Shown: piece by piece, positions 1 through 12,394 of the stretch | How the letters are laid out: each line of letters opens with the position of its first letter | Position numbering within the stretch: position 1 is the first letter of the stretch | Assembly: GCA_034620365.1 (NCBI GenBank) | Contig: JAQGEQ010000084.1 | Coordinates: 1,798,001 to 1,862,000 of the forward strand | From: Pegea sp. RAD2-039 | Lineage: Eukaryota > Chordata > Thaliacea > Salpida > Salpidae | Length of the DNA: 64,000 nt | Direction: 5' to 3' | Program-made: the position numbers and the translations under genes | The notes under the pieces: model-generated | Seen by the model: only the letters and a program-made list of their open reading frames with translations | Databases searched by the model: none | Told to the model about the DNA's origin: nothing

Positions 1-239
1 TAATTGCAAAGGAGAAAATACCTATAGTACCGGCAAATCAGACGTTCATAATGGTTAATATATAATTTTAATGATTTAAAAAAATGTTTTAGAGATTTAA
101 AATAAAATTACTTTAATAGACAGTTTTTCGATTTTAATTTTTTTCTAGATCTTATTTGCATAAAACAATTTTTTGAGTTTTTTACCTACCAAAATTTATA
201 CACAATAAAAAAAATAAATATAAAAGAATCAGCATCTTA

Positions 240-2240
240 GATATTTAAACTCCAAACGTTCTAGTAGAGTATCTTACCGATTATCGTCTTGATCGTAGTA
301 GGCTGAAACTTCGTTTTAAACCCAAAGCTTTGAAAAGAGCGTAAACAACTTTTCTAGTTGACTCCCTACAATCTAACGATGTCAGAGTCAAGTATTATTC
401 TTATCTTTCATCAAAACTATAGGATATACACCATATAAACCATCAATTGCTATTCTGGAAAATACTAAAATCGAAGGTTGCCTACAATTGGCTGTTCTAA
501 TCCGAAGGTTGAACAACAAGTTTAAAAACTACTGTTAACGCAACCATTCGCCTATAAAAATATTCTGTTAATGCCAAACTGCCCGATAAAAAACCGTTTG
601 CGTTAAACGTAGTCTCTTACAGAAGACATTTGGTTTGTTGTAGAGCAACTGATAGACGGAGCTTACTAATAATACCTGATAATCACCGAAGAGCCTTTAA
701 AGCGGTAATGATGATATGCTTACTTGTATAAGGCTCGTCGCTTAGGACTAAAAACACTACAGATTTTAAATGGTCGCACACAGCTAACTGATACAACTCC
801 ATTTTAGGCTCTGAAATTGTGCAACCACTTTTCAGTATTAGGGGCTCAGTCTACGACAGCTCTTTTCCGTATTTCTGAATTCCAGATAAATTTTCATCAA
901 TCAAACCATCAAAGTGATCGACGAGCTCAAATATTGTGTAAATGTGATATAGTATCTCTTTTTTACAAAGTAAAACTAAATAAAATAAACTTACATAAGA
1001 TAATATTTTCTGGTAGGAAAGTACGAAATTACTTAAAAACTCTTTACAAAAGTAAAGGGGATAAGTCCGCAACCACAGAGGCTTTCTTCTCTGCACGCTA
1101 AGTTTTTGCAAGAATTTACGGAATAAAATTGTTCCTTTTTATAGCTGAAGAAGTTCTTCCCGAAACCCAGTTTGGGCTCAGAGGCAATAGAAGCACTACT
1201 GACACTGTGGGATATATTCGGACATCAGAAGAATATTTTACTGCTCACGTAAATGTGTCGCTACGTTCATTCAGTTGTTGCGTACCTTTGCTGTTATCCA
1301 CCTTTTAAAGCTCTTTTAAAGAATTATTATCATTACACTGTTACATCTGTTCTTGGGCAAATCCAAGAAAAATACTGTGAGACAAAAAAATCTGAAACTT
1401 CCTAGGTTGGTAAATTTCTTTTCGCCGATGGCTACTTTACATTTAATTTGCGCTGTAAAAACAGCATCTTATTTTAGGGCAGCTACGAAACTCTTCGGAC
1501 TTGAAGTGAAACTTAAAAAGACGGAAATTCCTCACCAACTTGCCTCACCCAGCAAATACCTCATCTTCATATCTACTCAACCTCAAAAGACTCAAATCTT
1601 CAAATAAAACTTCAAGTATCTTAGCAGCATAATATCATTTGATGCTAATATTGAAAGGGAAGTAGACAACAGGTTAACAAAAGCTAACTGAGGCTCCATA
1701 AAAGAGTAAAAAAGATCAAGACATCAACTTTTACAAAGCTGTTGTGCTTCTGTACTGACCCAAATCTTTGGTATTATACGGTTGTCATTTACCCTACCTC
1801 TAAAACATCTTACTCTTCTATTCTTAATTGGATTTCATCTTTAATACTTTAAAATATGAAAAAGCTAAAGTATCAAAACCTCACAATTAAAATGTATATT
1901 AAAAAAGTAACAAAGCTCACGAAATACAAACTTTGTTGGGTCGGTCACAACACCATGAAGTGGTCGCCTAAATCTAATCCAAAGTTGTACTCGATGGTGG
2001 ACTCTCATTTGGTTGTAGATGAAAGAAGAAAGTGCGAGAAAGATAAGGGTCCCACTGTTGGCCTGTTGTTGGATTTATCACACCCAGTAAAAAATAAGGC
2101 CCTGTACTTAATCACAAACGTACCAGTCAAAAAGAATAGTCCTGTGGTTTCAGTTTTTCTGGTGTATCCTTCACTCCTTTTCTTCGTTTCATCTTCAAAC
2201 CTAAAAGCAAAATATTCAATTTAGGTTTACGCACTCTAAA
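240..2240 (+). mobile_element. Decayed LINE (endonuclease/RT type), coding remnants
   Basis: This stretch is a heavily mutated non-LTR retrotransposon on the plus strand. Translated piecewise across frameshifts and stops it gives reverse-transcriptase motifs. Around 1040-1090 there is a KGDKSATTEA segment, like the 'K.GDKS.C.NYR' start of RT. Around 1145-1230 there is LPETQFGLRGNRSTTDT, like the 'LPE.QCGFR..RST.D' motif. Around 1600-1790 there is FKYLSSIIS followed by a VVLLY segment, like the 'FKYLGS.IS' and 'LLYG.E' parts of RT. Around 1935 WVGH matches the 'LRWLGH' segment just before the C-terminal domain. No frame is intact, so it is a pseudogene. The family looks the same as the LINE 3' ends at 2832 and 46849. 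The 5' boundary is uncertain. Confidence 0.65.
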
Positions 2241-2244
2241 CCTA

Positions 2245-2820
2245 ACTGTCTAAAGAATCTTCTATCTTTAATGGCTTTCTTTTAAAAATTAAAAAATGAA
2301 CTGCAGTGTATTTATAAACTTATTTGCAATTTGAGTGTATCTATTGAACACATTTTAATGTTTTTAGAAAATATACATTTCTTTTTTTGTGTTGAAACTT
2401 TCTAGTTTTTTTTTTATAAATCAAAGTTCCACATAATTGATCTGTCTCCATAGTGTCTAAAAATACTAAAGAATAAGAATTCTTAGAAGTTAACAGAAAA
2501 TATTTCAAGAAAATATATTTTTTTCTCAGAAAGTCACAAACCTTTAAGTGATGTGGTTAAATTTTTTATAATCTTAATAAAAAAATATAAATATTTTTTG
2601 AGTAAAATTCTATAAAGAAAAATATATAATATTTTTTATATCAATTTTTAAACTAAAATTTTAAATTCATAAGTTTCGACAACAATATTAAAAGAATATT
2701 TTTTTATTTTTTACTATAATATAATAAAGTTGTTTTACTTAATATTTGAACTTTGTCATAAATTTTTGATCTTTTAAATCTTTAAAACTGAAACATTTAG
2801 AGCTAAAAAGTATTTATATT
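2245..2820. other. AT-rich stretch without recognisable gene
   Basis: Very AT-rich sequence with long A and T runs and no convincing open frame, exon or repeat. Confidence 0.5.
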
Positions 2821-2831
2821 TCGGATGATAT

Positions 2832-3135
2832 ATTTCGAGAACGGCCATGCTAGATGCGATCTGAGTGATGAAGTTAAAATAAAGCAAAATATAAAAGGAT
2901 GCAAAAAAAAATTCCGGGTTTCTTTCTTTTCTTTAAAGCTGATTTTTATTCTCTACCCTTCAGTTTTTTGCGGAGTAGAAAGCGCCATTTGGAGCGATCC
3001 GCTGCGATATCTTCCCAATTGCTGGTATTGATGTTAAGCGGTTGCATATCGCGCTTGCAGATATTTTTGAAACGTAGACAGGGATGGCCCATGTTATGTT
3101 TACCTTTTGATAGCTCATATGCCATGGAGATGTAA
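2832..3135 (-). mobile_element. LINE 3' end, truncated
   Basis: On the minus strand this encodes a broken version of the LINE C-terminal segment GRP-x-LRFKNICKRDI, followed by a 3' UTR that ends in the tail CTAGCATGGCCGTTCTCG. It aligns along its length with the copy at 46849-47240: both carry the GTAGAAAGCGCC, CTGCGAT and ATATCGCGCTT blocks in the same order. It is a 5'-truncated, dead insertion. Open frames on the plus strand here are accidental. Confidence 0.7.
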
Positions 3136-3139
3136 TTTT

Positions 3140-5760
3140 TTTTTGCTTTTTCCGTTAAAAAATAATGATTACACTAAAAAAGTATTTTGTTTAGAGTAAA
3201 ACTAGTAAAATAAAAGTATATTTTAAATAATTTTCTGGTTCTGACTTTTAAACCATCTGTCCAACCAATTGTGGTAAAAGCCAAAAAAGTACATAAAAAA
3301 TCTGCCTAAAATATGGAATTTCTGCTAACTTGTATTTTCTGAAATACAAAATTCCATGATATATTTAGCAAAATAAACGTTCAAATATTAACTTTAATCG
3401 TTTATTGATTAATTTATAATTTGTGGTGTAAAACAAAACTACAAATTATTAATTTATAAATCCAAATATTTTATCCAATTCTTAAGCTTTAAAATATTTA
3501 AAGTTGTAATCTTTCCAAAGAATTTTGTTTTTGTACATAATCTTTTCCAACTATTTTGATGATACAATTTTTACAGCAAATAAAATTAAAAACGAAAACC
3601 GCTGGTTTCTACGAATATAATGTTCGTAAGCATCATAATAAAAAATCAATTTAATTAAAAAAATTTCAAAATAAATCTGATTAAAAAGTTTTGTTGACAA
3701 AATCCTGAAAACTTCTTGTTAGTTATAAGACGAATTCTGAAAATTAAGTTGGACTTTTTACTTGTGAATCGAAGTAATTAACTTAACTTTCTACTTATTC
3801 AAAGAATGCCGACGATTAAAAGAGTACCGACCTTGAATAATTGTAACAAGATAAAAATAAATTTGTTTTTAGCAAAATCTGATCTGTTCAAAATGATGTT
3901 GAACTTTGCTAAGATATTTGAGTTGTCCTCATAACTTGCATAATAATTTTTGAAGGGTTGTAGCTTTTATACATATTGTAACAATAAATAAATAAATAAA
4001 TTATTTTCAAACCATGTAATTGTATTCAACATCAACAAAAAAGTTTATATTTAATTCATTTTTTATTATTTTAAGCAAAATTTTAACTAAATGGATTTGA
4101 TAATATTCATTATTAAATTTCAAATTATTTTCTGATTGTTATTAACAAAAGCTAAAATAAATATTAAAGTAATTAAGATTAAATTGAAAATAAAATCTTG
4201 TATTGAATAATTTTTAAAAAGTGTAACAACAATTTTGGGCCAAAATATTTCGTTTAAAATGGAAATAAAAATGTTAAGTAGTTTTTAAGCCACAAATTAA
4301 AAGTAAAAACTAAATCAATTGACCTAATAATGTAACAAAAACACATTGACCTATTTCATCAAGTAATCTTATATATTTCTATAGTGATGAATTCTATATT
4401 TTATCAATAATATTTTGATATAATTAATTAATAATTAATTGAAGATTTGAAACAGAATTATATAAGTATAAGCACCTAAAACACAAAATTAGTAAAAATG
4501 AATTAAAAACAGGAAGTTAAATCAGTGTTTTGTAAATAGATTTACAGGAAGATAGAAATTTATGAGAAAGTGTTCACAAAATATATCAAGAAATTTATAG
4601 AAATATCATTTGTTTGTTACAGCTTAAAATTCCAAAAGTTGTTTTCGATTCTTCCTAATCATAAATATTAGTTAAAAAAGATGAAAAAAAAGGATTTAAA
4701 TAAGTAACTTGATGTTCTTAGAAACGGAAACATCAGACATACTAATGAAGTTTCATCGCTCATTTACACAATTAGACAAATTTTCCCATACACAATAATA
4801 TCCGTACTAGCTCCTGATGAACATCTGATGTTGTCATCGTAACATCCAATTTATACGTCACAAGTCTTATTGAGAATTGTTTGTACTTCAAAACCAACAA
4901 TTCACTCTATCCAAAATTTTCAAGTTTTTTGTCAAAATTTTTCAAACTCATGATATCTTAAGCTGATAATCTTGTTAAACTATCACTTAATGTTTTTATG
5001 TTAGAAGTATCTGCTTCGTCTGCATCATCTGGTGAGGATAATTACGTGACTTTTTGTTTTAAGACGTAATCAGAACTTCTGCTACTGAATAGATGAAACA
5101 AATTGTTATAGAAACAAATTGATTTGAAAACTGTTAATGTTAAATTGTTTTATATGTATATTAAAAGGGTTTAAATAGTTTTTGATAGTTTAAATCGGTT
5201 ATAAAATCAGAGAATAGCTTCTAAATTGTCAAATATTAAACTAATAAAGATATTTGATCTTTAAAAGCAACTTTTGAAATACTACAAAAAACTTTAAATC
5301 ACAAAAATAGGCACCAAAGATGAACTTCAAAACGATCAAACTTAAAAAATAGAAAATAAAAATTACAAGCATAAAATCAAACTCAATCAAAACAGAAATC
5401 AGAGATTTTAAGAAATAAGATTTATGGAAATAAGCTGTTATAAATTTCAATTCAAAGTTTACAAAATATTAACAATTCTCTAGTTATCAAATGGACGATA
5501 ATTTAAGATATACTTTAAAATAGTTACAAATTTACAAATGTATAAATTAGACAAATATTTCAACTTATTATCTATTAGTTACACAACAATAAATCACTTG
5601 TAATACAAAAATAGAAGGACGATTAAATTAATCAGTCTTAGTTTGTTGATACAATTGTAGAAAACAAAGCACGGAAGAATTTCTCAAGACTTACAGTTAT
5701 TACTTGGAATACTACCAATAAGATATAACCAATAAAAAAAGGATGAAAAGTAACAGGTGA
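3140..5760. other. Gene-free AT-rich DNA
   Basis: No exon or protein similarity seen on either strand. Near 3984 a run of AATA units followed by TTATTTTCAAAC resembles a sequence at 18030, so both may be tails of LINE insertions; this is weak. Confidence 0.4.
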
Positions 5761-5768
5761 TAAAGCAG

Positions 5769-5782
5769 TATAAATATAAGGA
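5769..5782 (+). promoter_or_regulatory. TATA box of the small secreted protein gene
   Basis: GTATAAATATAAGG lies about 60-70 bases before the ATG at 5839, the right distance for a TATA-driven start near 5800-5815 and a short leader. This is an unusually clear TATA element for this window and suggests a regulated, tissue-specific or inducible gene. Confidence 0.5.
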
Positions 5783-5838
5783 GTTTTGTAATCTGTCAAC
5801 AGTATCAACCTCTTACAGTTTTATTGCTTATTAGAGCT

Positions 5839-6579
5839 ATGAAGACTTTTCAAGTAAGGATGATTAGAGTTATTAACAAACGTTTTTTGTTTAATTATTA
5901 ATTTGTTTATTAATCGTATATAATTATATTTAATCACAATAAAAGATTTGTTAAAGTATTCTTTCGTTTTTTATTTTTCAGATTACCATTTTACTTTCTA
6001 TACTTCTTGCAATTAACGGTCATCTCATCCAAAGGGAAAAAGAATTTAAAAAAAATTTGCTGGGAATCTTAACAAGTGCAGGAAAAATAACGTGAGTGAG
6101 AGTTTGGAAGATATAAACTGATATAATAATCACATTACATTATTTAGTTAAACTTGATTCCTACAGTAAATATTTTAATACAAAATTAAGTTTGTTGATA
6201 AGAAAAATTGTTACTTCAAATTAATTAAATTTTTCAAATTTTGTTCTGTAGCGCAAAAGGAAAATGGTTATTAAGTAATCACTTTATCATTAGAGATATC
6301 GTCGAAGAAGATAATTTTTATCCACTGGTAACCACAGCAACAATAGAATCTAACCATCATAATTTTTATGGTGCGGGCTGTATAGAAAAATTTAGTATGA
6401 GGGTGGAATTATGTAGAAGAAGAGATAATTTTTGTTTGGTACAATCTCACAATAAGGAGATAGTTAAGTATAAAAAACAAGAATTATTTGCTTCTGTTCA
6501 AGTTGAAGATCCTGGCTTTAAGAACATTACTATGTTCTACTATCCAGTATCTTGTAAATGTGGTAAAAACCTTAGTTAA
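5839..6579 (+). CDS. Small secreted Cys-rich protein, possible cystine-knot ligand
   Basis: Three exons, 5839-5853, 5982-6091 and 6252-6579, join in phase to give a 150-residue protein. Residues 1-19 are a signal peptide (MKTFQ then a hydrophobic run ending NGH). The mature part is basic and has only five cysteines: C85, C96, C103, C143 and C145. The spacing C-x10-C-x6-C ... C-x-C, with 'RVELC' before the pair and 'YYPVSCKC' at the end, resembles the last part of cystine-knot ligands such as spaetzle-like, neurotrophin-like or IL-17-like proteins. That is inference from spacing; I do not recognise the family. One N-glycosylation site (NIT, residue 133) is visible. A TATA box lies upstream and AATAAA signals near 6670-6685. 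The exon structure is convincing; the function is open. Confidence 0.7.
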
Positions 6580-6689
6580 GTTTTAAAACCTTCTATATAA
6601 AAAGCTTCTTGAAAAATGCAGTATTTTGGTCTCAATTTTCGATTTGTATATTGTGATGTGCGTTTAATATAATAAAATACCAAATAAAA

Positions 6690-9195
6690 GATTTATTTTT
6701 ATATTTAAATGATTGGCAAGAAAAAGTTATAACGTTTTCTCAGTTAGTTACATAATGTAACAATTTTTTTTTTTAAGTTTTTTTTATTCAGTTTTTTTGC
6801 TGTAATTTATTAACAAACCAAATAAGAATTATTAAATTTCTGGTTACAATAAAAAGCAATTTGTTAATTTTGATTTTGTAAATAATTTCTAAAGATCTTT
6901 GGCAATCAAATTCTGTTTTAAAATTTCTGAAATTACTTATTTAAACTATTTTTGGTGGTTTATTCTTAACACATATTTGATATCTTAATCCAATAAAAAA
7001 ATTAATTAGAAATCATTTAAAATGTATTATTAAATCAATTTGATATAAAAAGAAATTAGGAAATTATAATTAACTAATATTTGTCCAAAAATTAAAAACA
7101 AATTAATTTTGAAAATTACGAAGTTTTGGAGTTATCAATCACATTGATGTTTCTTTTAAAGAAACATTAAATAAATAAATCTTCAAATAAATCAATCTCA
7201 TAATTAACCTTGAAAATTATAATTTGTTTTATTGTTAAATTCAATTCTAAATTCTTAAAGTTTAAAAATAACAGAAATGAAACTTTGACATCAGCCTGTG
7301 TTGAGTACATACTAAAACATTTGTTTTTAAACTGTATCTAATTTGATAAATTATCCAAATTAGATAAAGTACTCAGCGGATTTTATTTTAATTTTTGGTT
7401 GTTTCTGTGAATAGTTCAAGAGCTAAAACTTTTCATTTTCAATACTGTATTTTATTTAGTGCAAAATATTGTAAAAATAGATGCTAATGTAAATATCGTT
7501 GCTGAAAAATTCTTTAAAAGAAACTTTAAAAGTTTTTAAAAACAAAAAAAGTTATATGAAAGTATCTTTGTTTAAAATACTTAAAATTAAGATATTTAAT
7601 AGAAAGAATAAGTGTTGAAATAAGACTTGATTTCGTTAAATAAATACAATCTAATTAAAATAAGCTGACTGACTGCCTTGTTTCGGTATTTTGCAAAAAC
7701 CATTTCATGCTATTTTGATAGTTGAATTTTACAGCTAAAGATTTCTTATAAAACTTTTATAAAACAAACAATAAATTTGTTTTATATTTTCTAAAACTAT
7801 TTTAGTTTAAAAGTTTGATTTAAAAATCAATTTAAAATAATTGTTTAATTGAAGTTAAACATTTATTCGATATATTTTGAGGTCATTATTGGATAAGATT
7901 TTTGTGGTCAATTATAATTTTGATTATTTAAAATAAACTGAATTATTAGAAAGATATTAGAGATTCATATTTCCCAACCAACGAACCAAACGAAATATTT
8001 ACTTCTGTTATCTGAAAAATATTTTCATAGACAAATTCTGTGCTTTGTGATTGAAAGACTTGCAAATGTGCTCAGTAAACTTTACCTAAAAAATAACTCC
8101 ACCCTAACAACAGAGATCAAACATAAATTAAGTCGATCAGCTTCTAAATCAACCTTATAAAATATATTCAACAAATTACCTGCAGGGTTATTTTACAATC
8201 ATTATTTCAAACAATTTTAAATATCGAAAATAATTTTTGACGTGAATATTTTCAATAATGAGCTTTTTATGAGCTTCTTTTTGATTGGTTAAATAAATTC
8301 AAACTTCCAACTTGTTGTGCTCAATCAAGCGTAAAGTCAACTAATTTTTATTCAAATTCTAGAATGAAGAAAACACAAATTTAATTCTTTCAGTTTCACT
8401 ATTAATCTCAATGTTAAACTTTAATTCAATCTGTTAACAATCAATAATAAATAAACATTTATTACAAAGAGTTTTTTATCTCAACTAAAAATAATAATAA
8501 ATAATAAATGAAAAATAATTTCATAATATCTAATTTTCTGTTACTTCATATAATAAATGGATTTATTGAAAATGCTTTTAAATTACATTTAAAGTTGATA
8601 CCTTTATTTTGTTAAAATTTGTAATTGAAGTACTCGTAAGCCTAAAATAATATAAAATTGAAATTTTAATGTCAAAGCTGACATCTTTTATCAGAAATTA
8701 CTTTTCTCGAAAAATTTGTTTTTATCTTTTGTCAAGTTTTAAAGATATTTTAACTAATTTATTGGATAATAGTTTTACAAATTTGTGGTAAAGTCTTTGT
8801 GTAATAGAGAATTAAAATAACTTTTAATTATTAAGTAAGTATCATTTCAAACTAAATTAAATAGATTTCAATTTTTTTAATGTTGGAAATTTCCCTTATA
8901 AGATATTATATAACCCAATGGCTGATTTATAAAGAACTTATATATTTATAATATTTATATATGACAGATTTTATTTAAAAACAACAACAGACATATCTGT
9001 GGTTGATGTGGTTCAATCTATCTATGATACCATTAGTAATCATTATCTTCAATTAGCTAAATTATTTGCTTGCTGTAACTAAAATTAAATTAATCGAAAT
9101 ATTAAACATATTATTTTATTTAATCTGCTAAATATTTTTGTCATTTGTGATTAATAATTAATAATATTAATACTGAGAAAGCTATTCTTAGGGTA
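6690..9195. other. Gene-free AT-rich DNA
   Basis: No exon recognised. It includes a small perfect inverted repeat at 7335-7366, listed separately. Confidence 0.4.
7335..7366. repeat. Perfect 11-bp inverted repeat (hairpin)
   Basis: TATCTAATTTG at 7335-7345 and CAAATTAGATA at 7356-7366 are exact reverse complements around a 10-base loop. An outer pair, TTGAGTAC at 7301-7308 and GTACTCAG at 7369-7376, extends the symmetry. It could be the core of a short foldback element. A sequence at 18296-18345 has a similar CTGTGTTGA start and a TGAGTA/TACTCA hairpin. Confidence 0.5.
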
Positions 9196-9196
9196 G

Positions 9197-9496
9197 AAAG
9201 GCCTTGTGAGTCTGTTTTATAACAACACTTCTAGGAGACGCAAAACTCCGAATTTAAAACCAAAGTTGGAGCTTCGTGCAGTTTATCACTGTATTCAGTA
9301 TCGTTCTGGCAGCTCCTGCGATGTCAGCTGGGCGCAGCTGCATCAGTTCCTCTGTTCCGCTGCATACTTTGTTGGCTTAAAGAGTGGAATCCTGCTGCAT
9401 GGGCAACAACTGGATTTCCATAAATTCTGTCCTGCCACATATATATGCATAGCTGTTCTCGGTCAAAGCAGGACATTATTATTATTATATTATTAG
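9197..9496 (+). mobile_element. SINE copy, 5' truncated
   Basis: It aligns with the body of the tRNA-derived SINE at 40067-40440. Shared blocks in order are CTTCTAGGAGACGCAAAACT, TCGTTCTGGCAG, CAGCTGCATCAGTTC, TTCCGCTGCATACTTTGTTG and a final GTTCTCGGTCAAAGCAGG. The tRNA-like head is missing. The copy ends in ATT repeats, a typical microsatellite tail. The open frame seen across it is accidental. Confidence 0.8.
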
Positions 9497-9499
9497 ATA

Positions 9500-12330
9500 A
9501 ATTTATAGTTTAAAAAATTTCCTATGATAATTACGATAAATTATTGGATTTTTTAAAACTATAATTGACATTTAAAAATAAATACTGTTAATGCCAAAAT
9601 AGAAAACCGAATTTCAAAATATTTTATGTAAATTATTATAAAATTTTACATAAATGTTGAATATATGTTCTTGTTGTTGTAAATCAAAACTCCAAAATTG
9701 TTACTGACAATTATAAATTTTAACAGATTGTAATTTTGGTCTACTAATTTTTCGGAAGTTTTTAGGTTATACTCAAACCCACTGTACTCACATTCAACTG
9801 TTTGCTAAAACAAACATTATTTACAATATTTTTGTCAAATAAATGTTTCATAAAACAAATATTGCTTCTCAAACTCAACCTCTTGTGATAATACAATTAA
9901 AAAGGTGTTTATTCAAAACTTCTTTAAAACATTTAAATTATTAAATAACAAGTTTTGATAAGGTTAGTAACCAAATTAACAGTCTTAACCTCATTCAAAA
10001 TCCTTTTAATTAATTTATGAGTATAAATTGAGAATAATTAAATTATTTGAGTTTTTAGAAATTACAAACATTTCAATCTTTTCTAGTAGTGATAAAGAGC
10101 AAATTTTCAGATCTTGAAATTTATGCAAATTTTTGGCGTTAAAAATATTTTCTGCAATAAAAAACAAAAATGAAAATATCAGCTTTTAATGATGAAATAA
10201 TAAAATTATTTAAATGGTCACTACAAACTTTTTGTGATTATTATATCATATGTTACTTTATCAGTAAATTAGTCTTCCGTGGTTGCTAGTTCAGTACTGT
10301 TAACAAATCACCGGATTCGGAAGTTCTATTTCAAATCTTATTTTAAAAACGAATTTATTCAGATTGATTTTTCAATTCAATTTCTTAAGAATACTCATAT
10401 AACCTTTGAACATTGGTTTGGTGTAACAAAATATAGTTCAAATAATATTTGTTTTTGTAGAAACACAATTTAAAATAAATTTATTTTAAATTTTCCAATT
10501 CTATTTACACTAATAAAAAGTTTAGAAGAAAATAACTACAAAAGTTGAAAACTTACGTTTCTTGCTCACTCAAAAACCGGTTGAATTAAAACTGAGTTTT
10601 TCACTTCAAGTTTTAATAAACACAAAAAGTCAAATCCAGTTTTTAATACTACTCTGAAATTTTTCAAAATGAGTTTTCAATAACAAACCTGAAAATGTTT
10701 AATTTGGTTTATGAACTGTGATTATAAGAAATGATGTTAAAGAAACCTAAAACTTCTCGTTAAAATTACAGTATGTGAGAAAAAACTCACAAATTCAAAT
10801 CAATCAGTTTATTGTATAATTTACTGTTAGCTTAGTGTAGTAAAGATCAAAATCATATAAATTTGCGTTTAAACTAAAAATATTAATTAATTTTTTCTCT
10901 GTCTACTCTTACATTAGCTTGAACTGAATTTATGGTGCTCTGTCCACCTATCAAGTATACTTGTTTACAAGAAATACAAATTTTCGACCAAATACTTTTG
11001 CACAGTTAGAATTAAATTTGCAGCAGAAAACTTGAATAAAATTAAAAATTGCCCCCAATTTGTTTAACTGATGATATTATATGAAGCACTAAAAAGACAA
11101 AAATTAGTTTTAAATATTTTATTAATTCAGTTAAACATAAATCATTTAAAACAGTTTAGACTGTCTGAATATATTTGTGATGATCAAAGTCAAGTTTGTT
11201 GTCTTCTGTTTTGAATTATTATAAGCTCTAAAAAAAAATTATTAGTTTTTTTTACTTTCTACAATATGTAAAAAATCTCTAAAAATATAAAGCCATTGTG
11301 GATTAAAAGCGAATTATGTAAAGCTACGAACTTTAGAAATTCTGATAATAAAATATATTAAGCGAAAATGTAATTACATTTTGACAAGATACATCTCAGA
11401 CAAGACTTCAAAGAAAGATGCCGTAATTCACAGCAATTGCTTCGAATTTAATGTCATTTTGTTACAAGCAAAATTAAATAAGCTGTTGTTAGTCAATTGA
11501 AGATAGTAAAGCTGAAACATAAATTGAGTATTTCAAAGTAAAAAAGTATCGTTCCATCAAAACGTTTTAATCTTAAAATGGTATACTCTTTTAATAGATC
11601 AGAAAGCAAAAAGAAGAAAGGTTTTCGAGAGAAGGAAAAAAATAAAACGATTCAGAAGCAAAAAAGCAAATCTGTTGAATCAAACTAACACAAAGTTCGA
11701 CTGAATTGTTTTAGAAACTAAAAGTTGTTGAAAGATTTATTTAAGTAGAAAGTTTTATCATCAGGAAAAAGTTTGTTGATTTTTTATGAGAATTAAATAA
11801 ATATAATGAGATTAAAAGTTAAAGTTTCAAGAGTATACCGAAAGAGCTATTAGATTCAATAAAAAAAGGTTCTTATAAAATTCCAGATTTTATTGCAAAG
11901 TATATTTATTTGATTTAGAAATAGAAAACAAAATATAAATTCTCAAAAATCATTTAGACATCATAACAAGCAATCGTTAGAAATTATTAAATGTTTTTAA
12001 TTATGACAACTAGCCGATGATGTTTATGTAAAGTTGTTTTTACTCTAAAAACATCAAATATAAACCAAAAGATTTTATTTGAATTTCAAAAATAACAAAA
12101 AGTGAAAAATATTTTAAAGTGAATTTAAAGAAGCAAACAAAATGAAAGAATTCATAATTTCAGAAACTTACAAATTAAAAATAAGCTAAGATAAATAATT
12201 ATGATAAAATAATAATAAGTATATAAAAGAGAAAAAAATAAACTCTCTAACAATTTAAATTGTAATTTATGAGAATTATTATGTTATTTTTGAGAAATTT
12301 TTATCTGAGATATTAACAAATTAATTAATT
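9500..12330. other. Gene-free AT-rich DNA upstream of the EF-hand gene
   Basis: No exon or repeat recognised. Long A/T-rich runs only. Confidence 0.4.
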
Positions 12331-12334
12331 GCAG
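12331..12334 (+). other. 3' splice acceptor just upstream of the EF-hand start codon
   Basis: A TTAATTAATTGCAG acceptor ends at 12334, 60 bases before the ATG. Either a 5' UTR intron or a spliced-leader trans-splice site would explain it. Confidence 0.45.
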
Positions 12335-12394
12335 AGACAGCAGATAACTTAGACTCATACTTTATGAGCTTATCAACTGCAGCTGCAAAGAAAT

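Noticed and set aside
851-1111. Minus-strand open frame of 86 codons
   Set aside because: Antisense to the decayed LINE reverse transcriptase.
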